Of a stretch of 64,000 nucleotides of DNA, positions 59,101-64,000 are shown piece after piece (position 1 is the first letter of the stretch; each line of letters begins with the position of its first letter). The notes under the pieces were generated by a model. That model saw nothing but the letters and a program-made list of their open reading frames with translations. It did not search any database and had not been told where the DNA came from. The position numbers and the translations under genes were made by a program. Origin of the DNA: Varroa destructor (Eukaryota > Arthropoda > Arachnida > Mesostigmata > Varroidae); contig NW_019211454.1 of NCBI RefSeq assembly GCF_002443255.2, positions 31,912,061 through 31,976,060 of the forward strand, in the 5' to 3' direction.

Positions 59101-60761
59101 TGAGTAGAGGATTTCATGCATGTTACGTACAAAGAGTTTGCATTGCCTTCGCCAGAAGGGACAGACGAAAAGAAGACAGACTATGGCAGAGTGAGGACTG
59201 AGCTCTAGGGAGGTTCGTAGTTGATAAATCAATTAAATAGAATGCAGATGAGCAAAGTCAATGCGTGCCACTGCAACTTTACCTGTAGCATTCAATATAC
59301 AGTAGGTTACTGATACATCTAAAGTCAAAAACCCCCCAGCACTAGTCGTCTCTGATGAATTGACATTCGGAACAAATATCTGGCCACAACACTTCCCACA
59401 GTTAAGACCTACTTTTACTCCAGTATATAACGCGATTGGTTATAGCTCACAAGAGGCACCGTCTCTCGATAGAAAGCGTTCGCTCTCTCAATCATGTTAT
59501 CATCAGCAGACACACGTTAATTAGGCAGGGAGAGGAACGTACGGGTATATAAATATAATGTTATTCGTTCAGTTGTGCTATACAAGAGTAGCCATTTATA
59601 AAGCTAATACACATTTATACAGAATGATATCTTGTATAAAAGTATACATGTGTTGGATCTTAGTTTTTATTTTTTCGTATTTCGTCCGCGGGCAGGGTAG
59701 GAATAGACTGGTCAGTTTAGTAAACTGCCCTTTATAGAAGTATTCTGTATCTCTCAGATTCTTCTCTGTTTCGTAAGAAGAGGAACGCTTTACCGAATCG
59801 AATATACAATGAACACATTGTCTACCAGCATTATCCCTTTGCCCACCTCTTTTTATTACACGAATACACTTACACGTTCTCGTTCAGATAGCAAACCTTT
59901 GAAGTTGCCTATTACTAAGGCTACCACAGAACATCTATCAGTCAGATCCTTTTCGGCTTCTAAGACTGAATTTTCATATATATATTTTTTTTTCATCTTA
60001 AATACTCCAATATTTAAAGTTTTTCAAGAAGCAGCTAATCAACCTTAAGTAGAAGTTGTTAAGCTCCGTTTGATTATGAGTTGGTTCGTTAGTTAGAAAG
60101 TCAAATTGGTTCCTTAGAGCCAAGTATCACAGCCTTTATCTCATAAATAATTAACATTGTATAAGACCAAGAGTAGATCACCTAAACAATAATGAAGTCA
60201 CTTATATACTTCCGCATCCCAACTATCACCGTTACGTTCAACCGTGACTATTATTTATGGGGCGTTGTTGATAAGCGATCTGCTGTCAGTCCGGTTTGCG
60301 CCCCCGGCGAACAAAGGACGGCGAGCCTTCGGAAAATACATACTTGTTAGCTATGCATTCGTTCATCAGATCGGTTTTTTAGTCGGCGGCACAGTTGCTC
60401 TGATAACATCGTCGAGACGTTCCAGCTGCCAGCAGAGTTTTGAATTCCGCAGGAAGACGGGGCTTTCGACCTTCTTGGTGTTTGAGTACATAGCCACCCT
60501 GGAACAGTGTGCACCGATGTTGTCTCTGTAGCGGATGAACGTATTCTTAAACGCGTCCTAAAACTGACCGATGGGTTTGAGATACGACTATTTTTCAACT
60601 TGCGTGGTCTTTCCTAACAACCGCGTAAGCGAACCCACTTTAGTTTCACGATGAATAATGCATAATCGGAACGCTAACTAAAACGGTGGGGCTTTCTGTG
60701 CAGAAGTTTCTGTACTTACCATGCCAATAATTAAAACAGCATTTATCCAAGTTGAATTCAT
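1961..60761 (-). CDS. Tolloid-like astacin metalloprotease with a single CUB domain (10 coding exons, 382 aa)
   Basis: Joined exons: 60761-60720, 37201-37170, 34121-34000, 32096-31923, 30805-30680, 24848-24743, 24506-24446, 22031-21917, 2546-2337, 2121-1961. They total 1,149 nt and stay in one frame across all nine introns. Residues 1-19 form a signal peptide with an AYA|D cleavage site. Residues 20-41 are a short propeptide ending RRRSHR. Residues 42-259 are the astacin domain with zinc site [19 protein letters not shown] (135-153), cysteine loop CGCC (105-108) and Met-turn SIMHY (190-194). Residues 261-370 are a CUB domain with four cysteines (261, 284, 311, 333), followed by a 12-residue tail. 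N-glycosylation sequons lie at N63, N81 and N299. The protein should be a secreted zinc endopeptidase of the tolloid/BMP1 group (peptidase family M12A). Full tolloids carry five CUBs and two EGFs; here only CUB1 is present before a stop. No tolloid symbol is given because orthology to a particular family member cannot be settled here. Confidence 0.85.
2147..2163. repeat. (TATG)n microsatellite
   Basis: About four TATG units lie in the 215-bp intron 9, just upstream in transcription of the exon 10 acceptor. Confidence 0.9.
2337..2546 (-). CDS. Exon 9: start and core of the CUB domain
   Basis: The acceptor is TTGCCTTGAG and the donor GTAAGG. It encodes residues 261-329. It opens [10 protein letters not shown] directly after the astacin domain, as in tolloids, then [16 protein letters not shown] (sequon at N299), [15 protein letters not shown]. 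The pattern of cysteines and the C-E-W-R-I-T-A-T run resemble insect tolloid CUB1 as I recall it, rather than later CUBs. The preceding intron is 19.4 kb; the two exons join in phase through Arg260. Confidence 0.92.
3979..4001. repeat. (TA)n microsatellite
   Basis: An uninterrupted TA run of about eleven units, in intron 8. Confidence 0.95.
8211..8289. repeat. CT-rich minisatellite with an 18-bp unit
   Basis: The unit CTCTCTCGCTCTCTCTCC occurs three times in tandem, followed by a fourth copy without the G, then plain CT. The minus-strand reading is GA-rich. It is a tandem repeat within intron 8. Confidence 0.95.
11551..11575. repeat. (TGC)n trinucleotide repeat
   Basis: About eight GCT/TGC units in a GC-rich island of intron 8. 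It is the longest trinucleotide run in the window. Confidence 0.95.
14172..14211. repeat. Short tandem duplication, 23-bp period
   Basis: CTCTAACTACTTTGCTT at 14172 is repeated with one change at 14195. Confidence 0.8.
21917..22031 (-). CDS. Exon 8: end of the astacin domain
   Basis: The acceptor is TTTGCGTAG and the donor GTAAGT. It encodes residues 222-259. A Gly/Arg-rich linker leads to [20 protein letters not shown] and LYNCP, the conserved end of astacin domains, with Cys258 closing the domain. An internal AG (GTAGCAG before AAGCGGCC) could in principle be used as an acceptor, but the upstream site keeps the phase with exon 7. Confidence 0.95.
22240..23145 (-). pseudogene. Degraded mariner-family transposase
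   Basis: The relic lies in intron 7 and runs in the host gene's direction. From a likely ATG at 23145 it shows the mariner order: an N-terminal MELEK start, a helix-turn-helix block at about 23030-22868 ([11 protein letters not shown], then RNPVQST, then [12 protein letters not shown]), a fragment VVIGNEG, the catalytic [12 protein letters not shown] block at 22519-22496, and a C-terminal [11 protein letters not shown] ending at a TAA (22242-22240). An in-frame TAG sits inside the helix-turn-helix (22930-22928), with further stops near the N-terminus and frame changes in the middle. At 906 bp it is shorter than an intact mariner transposase gene (about 1,040 bp). It cannot encode an active enzyme. 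The assignment rests on motif recognition, not alignment. Confidence 0.8.
22240..23300 (-). mobile_element. Mariner element remnant
   Basis: Beyond the transposase start, the minus strand reads TTAGATTGAGTAAGAAGTTT from 23300 downward, which resembles a mariner terminal repeat and 5' UTR and is followed by AGATGGCGCTA as in many mariners. I could not find the matching repeat at the low-coordinate end, so that boundary is only the stop codon. Target-site TA duplication was not verified. Confidence 0.55.
24446..24506 (-). CDS. Exon 7: astacin small exon encoding the LDTILP segment
   Basis: This 61-nt exon has acceptor TTATTCCAG and donor GTAATC. It encodes residues 202-221, including LDTILPR, which matches the tolloid segment that follows ARNTFS. 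It lies only 236 bp after exon 6. The end is phase 0, as required for exon 8. Confidence 0.93.
24743..24848 (-). CDS. Exon 6: astacin C-terminal lobe with Met-turn
   Basis: The acceptor is CTATTTCAG and the donor GTAAGG. It encodes residues 167-200, QEYNF through ARNTFS. SIMHY carries the Met-turn Met192 and Tyr194, the fifth zinc ligand/transition-state stabiliser of astacins. The first bases complete Gly166 from exon 5, and the last two bases (AA) are completed to Lys201 by exon 7. Confidence 0.96.
24849..30679. other. Intron 5 (5.8 kb) of the astacin gene
   Basis: Contains a GC-rich patch at about 25.5-26.0 kb, a GAT run at 28757, a 97-codon minus-strand open frame (27353-27060) and a pair of opposed open frames at 30.04-30.62 kb. 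None is recognised, so no gene is supported. Confidence 0.7.
28757..28773. repeat. (GAT)n trinucleotide repeat
   Basis: Five to six GAT units in intron 5, in a GC-rich stretch. Confidence 0.9.
30680..30805 (-). CDS. Exon 5: astacin zinc-binding active site
   Basis: The acceptor is GATTTCAG and the donor GTACAA. It encodes residues 125-165. It contains [10 protein letters not shown] and the signature [19 protein letters not shown]: His135, His139 and His145 bind zinc, Glu136 is the catalytic base, and Glu146 is the family-specific residue that salt-bridges the mature N-terminus. All catalytic residues are present, so the enzyme is predicted to be active. Confidence 0.97.
30806..31922. other. 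Intron 4 (1.1 kb) of the astacin gene
   Basis: AT-rich; I see no repeat family, RNA gene or coding signal. Confidence 0.8.
31923..32096 (-). CDS. Exon 4: astacin domain, N-terminal lobe with cysteine-rich loop
   Basis: The acceptor is TTCCACAG and the donor GTACGT. It encodes residues 67-123. Features seen: [10 protein letters not shown] (Cys84, expected to pair with Cys258), NYIVFT, and PCGCCSFVG with the vicinal cysteines typical of tolloids, then GPQAISI leading into the zinc exon. N81-Y-T is a sequon. The vicinal-cysteine loop is characteristic of the tolloid group rather than of generic astacins. Confidence 0.95.
32097..33999. other. Intron 3 (1.9 kb) of the astacin gene
   Basis: AT-rich, with three partial copies of ATTATTCCCA near 32444-32485 and a (GCT)n run at 33365-33380. 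The overlapping open frames at 33108-33615 match nothing known. Confidence 0.8.
33365..33380. repeat. (TGC)n trinucleotide repeat
   Basis: Five TGC units in intron 3. Confidence 0.9.
34000..34121 (-). CDS. Exon 3: propeptide end, furin-type site and astacin N-terminus
   Basis: The acceptor is CTTTCAG and the donor GTAACG. It encodes residues 26-65. The basic stretch RRRSHR is followed by AATAR, as in tolloid/BMP1 where a furin-like convertase cuts before AATAR/AATSR. The segment IIPYEI with W51 is the conserved start of the mature astacin domain, and N63-F-S is a glycosylation sequon. Mature Ala42 is expected to be buried and to contact Glu146. Confidence 0.9.
34122..37169. other. Intron 2 (3.0 kb) of the astacin gene
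   Basis: AT-rich up to about 36 kb, then GC-richer. It holds a perfect 15-bp inverted repeat (35099-35145). Several open frames at 36.1-37.1 kb are unrecognised. No gene is supported. Confidence 0.7.
35099..35145. repeat. Perfect 15-bp inverted repeat with a 17-nt loop
   Basis: The left arm CAAAATATGCCACAA (35099-35113) is the exact reverse complement of TTGTGGCATATTTTG (35131-35145). An extra TGTGGCA at 35094-35100 can pair with TGCCACA at 35106-35112 in an alternative shorter hairpin. The stem is too short for an ordinary miRNA precursor. Confidence 0.9.
37170..37201 (-). CDS. Exon 2: 32-nt microexon, signal cleavage site and start of propeptide
   Basis: The acceptor is TTTATAGCAG and the donor GTAAGA. 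The exon encodes [10 protein letters not shown] plus two bases of an Arg codon. It starts in phase 0, matching exon 1, and its final CG plus the first A of exon 3 makes CGA (Arg25). It completes the signal peptide (cleavage after AYA) and opens the acidic start of the propeptide. Gene finders may skip an exon this small. Confidence 0.7.
43105..43488 (+). CDS. Candidate cysteine-rich open frame, function unknown
   Basis: A plus-strand frame of 127 codons in intron 1. The listed start is not a strong ATG context. An acceptor-like AAATTTTAG at about 43112-43120 would open an exon reading [16 protein letters not shown], followed by a vicinal cysteine pair (NCCHRN), then Cys residues in SGYCRA and VRRCQI. 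The cysteine spacing resembles a small secreted disulfide-rich protein but fits no family I can name: insulin-like and PDGF-like patterns were tried and do not match. No matching donor was found. It may be chance. Confidence 0.2.
   Translation: MATNFRCMYKKVDLCGPNLPEVIVEYNCCHRNHISGYCRARTMRLPIELSKSFIETYVVDVRRCQITVPQFNLRYIHIRYKHTLTKQSSVSRSFSSFNFFVKSALTVCGFIYASMQWPMLPQDNHLI
48492..48517. repeat. Perfect 11-bp hairpin with a 4-nt loop
   Basis: AATGAATACTT, loop TGAA, AAGTATTCATT. No T-run follows that would suggest a Pol III terminator function. Confidence 0.85.
56571..56903 (-). CDS. Candidate single-pass membrane protein, 110 codons, unknown
   Basis: An ATG-started minus-strand frame in intron 1. 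Residues about 13-43 are strongly hydrophobic ([20 protein letters not shown] within it), giving one predicted membrane segment. The rest is polar and basic with KKR and GKRR patches. No domain is recognised. The surrounding GC-rich sequence makes long chance frames likely, so support is weak. Confidence 0.2.
   Translation of the reverse strand: MFTLASIDSGVHFQLLLLLSTGAMVLLLLFAVMRTAKLLFVLEHYDKPSEAVFLRYLTPHTKPSHLKKRESVPGKRRISFFPETAANNDDALLSRSIAKVTTTAGQAKQH
57796..58211 (+). CDS. Candidate two-exon small gene, unknown
   Basis: An ATG at 57796 opens 53 codons of polar sequence. A GT at 57957 and an AG at 58061-58062 (CTGCTTTGACAG) would remove 106 nt and join the frame in phase to a Lys/Glu/Ser-rich segment ending at TAG 58209-58211. 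The codons read as coding (for example [19 protein letters not shown]), but the donor is GTATAT and no homolog is recognised. Neighbouring plus-strand frames at 57085-57541 and 58527-58733 share this look, so the block could be a decayed gene or element. Confidence 0.2.
60366..60557 (-). pseudogene. Possible Tc1-like transposase C-terminal fragment
   Basis: A 64-codon frame ending at TGA (60368-60366). [15 protein letters not shown] resembles the DN-x-x-H catalytic block of Tc1/mariner enzymes, and [19 protein letters not shown] resembles the W-x-x-L...VR...PP block that follows it. The spacing between the blocks is shorter than in intact enzymes, implying a deletion. It lies 162 bp downstream of exon 1, in the host gene's direction. 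An AG just before it could mimic an exon, which would fuse it to the signal-peptide exon in phase 0; that alternative is not excluded. Confidence 0.35.
60720..60761 (-). CDS. Exon 1: start codon and signal peptide
   Basis: The ATG is at 60761-60759 and an in-frame TAG lies five codons upstream (60776-60774), so the frame cannot extend upward without splicing. The exon encodes 14 residues beginning MNSTW with a hydrophobic run, then ends at a strong GTAAGT donor in phase 0. Joined to exon 2 it gives a signal peptide with an Ala-Tyr-Ala cleavage site, which neither exon supplies alone. The link across 23.5 kb is inference from phase and signal-peptide logic, so this is the least certain exon of the model. 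Confidence 0.6.
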
Positions 60762-63700
60762 TCTTATTTCTAGCTAAATTGGTCGAACAGTCTTCGGTTT
60801 CGATCCATAATTCATGCCTGCCTTATGATCACCATCAGGAACTAATGTCATCACGTTAGACAAGTTTCATTTCACTTTCGTTTTTCCTTACCGAAAGGAA
60901 AGACACTTTGTTTGTGAAAATTTCCCGCGTGTTATCCTCTGAGAAATATCACAAAAAACAAATAATGGAGATGCTCTATTCAGGTCTTTTTTTTGATGGT
61001 AACTACTTAGAAAAATTAATCTACAACGATTTACATTTTTTCCGCCAACATGAGTCGTGAAGTGGAGACTAGCTAGCCAGTTGAGGGTAATTACATTTTT
61101 CAACTTCATCTGGCTCGGTCGTAGTGATAAGCGTATGCGATACGAAACAGGCGGTTATTTTTTGCTATGAATATTGTTTGTTTCAGTAAGTTAATACGGT
61201 ACACGGGGTTATTCGATTTGATTAATTTTTACGTAGGCTCAGAAGGGAGTCAGAATCAAAGTATCAATACCGCATCGCTCTCTAAAGGAAACTGAATTAC
61301 ACAGTTGAAAGAGGTATGCTTAAATTTCAGGAAAGATCGTTTCGAAAACCTCAGTGAATTAATAATATACTTTATGCTCACTTGTAAGAAGCGGTCGTTT
61401 TTTCTGGGACCACCTAAGGGGGTTTGCTATATCGCCTACACCGGTTGTCGCCTTTTCTTTAGTTTCCGCTTTGTCCGTAGCGCCAGTATAGATCGGATGG
61501 ATGTCTCTCATTAGAATCTGCCAATAATTTGAAGTAGTTACCCTCTCTTTCCATATGAATTCCTTTCACTCACATTGCATAGCACGTAACGTCGGCACAC
61601 TTACGTGTGTCTTATCTAATTACACTTACCTTGTAGTACATGTCGCTAACGGGGTTCGAACTAGGTACCCCTGTTTGTTTTCAGCCGGATGGATGTCCTC
61701 TATGTGAACCCTATATAGTATATAGCCTTGAAATTTTGCTCGTTCCACGTGCCAGTTACGTAAAAGTAGTTAGTTTTCGTCCCTTGGGTGTAGTGTAAAG
61801 CTGTTCTGCTAATGATGATGCTCTATTCAACTCAAGAGATTGATGTTAAAGAAAATAAATGATATGAGTGCCTAAATGAATCGCTCTATAACAACTTCTG
61901 AACAGAACAACCGTGAACGATGATTTGGCGTGGAACGAACATTAAGCGTATCACATACGAAAATTTAGTCCCGACCTAAATTAAAGGTATTTACATTTTT
62001 TATAGATTAAAGGTAAATACATTTTTCTATTGGACCCACTTACCCCTCCAATCCCGTTAACAAACCCAGTCTACTAAACGACGATACAGTAAAATAGTAT
62101 ACAAGTAGTTCTGCTTATTCATAGAAATTGTTTTTTAAAAAAATCATTTATCATATTGTATTGAGCTATTCTAGCTAAGCCTTTGAGTTTGTCTAGCTGA
62201 ATGTTGAAAACATATTATATCCGTGCAGATATGCCTGTTTTGCATAAGCGAGGCAGCGCATTGTGTGCGTATTTATCCGCAGTTTACAAAGAATAAATTT
62301 ATGTAGAGGCGTACATCTGTTTGGGTAGTTTTGCCTTATCCGTAGACGCGAACGTATGATGTAGGATGTCTGATCCATTATTCTAGTTAACGTTCAAATC
62401 AGGCTACGCCGAAGACGAGGCCCACAGCCTTGAATTAATGTCTACATCAGCATAATTTGCCAGCAACGTTTTGCTTTACTGCACTCGATCAGTAATGGGA
62501 ACGAGAAGCTAGCTGAGTGAAGCGTGGACGCAAAGATAGGCCCACGAAAAACAGGCTGCCCGAAGTAGGCCCTGAACCTTTGCAAGTTCTGCTATACATA
62601 GGTAAAATGATTATATAGAGATTTTACCAAACTGGTTATTATGGAATATTTTTGCGGGAAACGTTAAAATTACGAGTTACTGTTTGGGTTCCTGGAACTA
62701 CAAAGATCGTCAAATTGAGGTAATCAGTCTAATTGTACCAGTAATCGAGTTTTGCTTGTTTGTTCCATCTTCCTATCCAATACAGCACGAGAATTGCGTA
62801 TTTTGAACTACGTGAAGCCATTCAGGGTACACGCAGGAAAAGCGCGACCCTGCACAGCTATATAATGGGCGAATGTATGTGTGCATGTATTGTTAAGGGT
62901 GCCTACCCGTTTATTTCAGTGGATGTAGCAGCTTTTGCGTGCCTATTTGATGGAATGTCTGCGTTCTGCCATCCTCTAACTACTGGGAGTTGTTGTTTCA
63001 AACGAGTAGGAAGAAATACCATCAGCCATTCTAGCTTCCAAAACCTTCTAAGATCTTACCTAAGTCCGTAAGATCATTTCGCTCATCAATGAGCACGGAG
63101 TCGATGCCTAAGAAACATTACATCTTATGCCAGTTATGCGTACGAATCACTTCTTCGCCCTATCGCGTTCATCGACTCCTCACGCTATAGATGTTTCCAC
63201 ATAATACGAAAAATATTTAAAAAATCCAAACGACTTTACCATACGGCATAAAACCCAACTTCCTCTGTAGTGAAACAATAGAAAATTGTATTACAGATAG
63301 AATTCAAATAGATTCAGATAGAAATCAAAAGCACCGCCTGTCTAACGCTGTTGGTTGGCGGCAACCTTCTATAGTGTCCACCAAATGACGGGATGACAGA
63401 ACTACACATTAAGGCACTGATATTATCTTCACATTGATACGGAGGGACTCAGCACCCCAGTAACCCTACCCATTTAAATTATAAGGAAAATAAATAATAT
63501 ACAGTTTATATTTACGGTTTATGAACTATTTTCTTTTAATACTGAAAACAAATGCATAGAACGACGAACGCATTTAAACTAAATTTATTTTACAATAAAA
63601 TTTTGCTCCATAAAATAGCTGTATAACAATTTAGCTGCAATTTTCTATTGTCCTGTAATTGGTAATATCGGAATTAAAGTTCTTGTACGCATCAGTATGA

Positions 63701-64000
63701 CGGAACAAGTCACAGGAACATTTAGATGCAGTCAAGTCCTCCTGACTGCCGACATAAAATGCTCGGGAAAAAGCTAACTTTTGCAAATAACTGGTAGTAA
63801 TATAATACGGATCACGCCTTATTTCAGGAGACGGATCCTCATTTTAGTTTCAACTTATTCAATTGTGCTGCAGATCGAGGAATGAGCAGACATCCTATAA
63901 TTTATTAATCTAATTTCAGTCGGCAGAAATAAAGAACTAGACGACGGTCAGATTAATTTGCGTGTTCCGATCATTCGTTAGTTTGTAACTATATATCTAA
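60762..64000. other. 5' flank of the astacin gene, no recognised gene
   Basis: Should contain the 5' UTR and promoter of the minus-strand gene, but no TATA box or initiator could be assigned. A 26-bp-period duplication (ATTAAAGGTAWWTACATTTTT) lies at 61980-62026. The longest open frame (62760-63071, plus) has a non-ATG start and no recognised domain. Confidence 0.5.
61980..62026. repeat. Imperfect 26-bp tandem duplication
   Basis: ATTAAAGGTATTTACATTTTT at 61980-62000 recurs with two changes at 62006-62026. Confidence 0.85.

Larger units (their letters stand above)
37202..60719. other. Intron 1 (23.5 kb) of the astacin gene
   Basis: AT-rich sequence broken by GC-rich islands at about 37.4-38.6, 46.1-47.9, 49.8-51.2 and 55.0-56.9 kb, the last three rich in CTG/CAG or CT-type runs. 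It holds two small hairpins, one possible Tc1-like fragment and a few low-confidence open frames listed separately. Long first introns with islands often carry enhancers; that is inference here. Confidence 0.6.

Noticed and set aside
61645..61675. GGTTCGAACTAGG, which looks like a tRNA T-loop.
   Set aside because: No matching stem, D-arm or acceptor stem can be drawn around it. Other GGTTCGA hits at 18750, 19613, 50637 and 58105 fail in the same way.
1..64000. CRISPR arrays, bacterial operons, rRNA genes.
   Set aside because: No spaced direct repeats of the right form, no densely packed ORFs and no rRNA sequence were seen; the window is eukaryotic.

Overview
The window is eukaryotic DNA, intron-rich and about 40% GC, with many CTG/CAG tracts, microsatellites and degraded DNA transposons. 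It looks metazoan and most likely arthropod. The catalytic and first CUB domains of its main gene resemble insect and vertebrate tolloid/BMP1, and a mariner relic sits in one intron. A chelicerate is possible, but I cannot fix the species from sequence alone.

One gene fills nearly the whole window. On the minus strand, ten coding exons (60761 down to 1961) join in perfect phase into 1,149 nt, a 382-residue secreted zinc metalloprotease. Its order is signal peptide, very short basic propeptide, astacin/tolloid catalytic domain, one CUB domain, stop. Eight introns begin with GT and end with AG on sites I read directly, as does the ninth. Two are very large (23.5 kb after the signal-peptide exon and 19.4 kb before the CUB exons), and there is a 32-nt microexon. 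The CUB matches CUB1 of tolloid, and nothing I recognise as the usual later CUB and EGF domains follows within the window.

Layout from left to right (opposite to transcription): 1-1960, 3' flank with no recognised gene; 1961-2546, the two CUB exons; 2547-21916, giant intron 8 with microsatellites and GC-rich islands; 21917-24848, three astacin exons with a mariner relic in the intron between two of them; 24849-30679, intron 5; 30680-34121, three exons with the zinc site, the cysteine-rich loop and the furin-site/N-terminal region; 37170-37201, microexon; 37202-60719, giant intron 1 with several low-confidence ORFs, hairpins and a possible Tc1-like fragment beside exon 1; 60720-60761, start exon; 60762-64000, 5' flank.

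The product is predicted to be secreted, cut after a furin-type site so that a buried new N-terminus activates the astacin fold, and to process extracellular-matrix or TGF-beta-pathway substrates as tolloids do. That role is inferred from family membership. Most other open frames in the window look like chance ORFs; the few that read as possibly coding are marked with low confidence.
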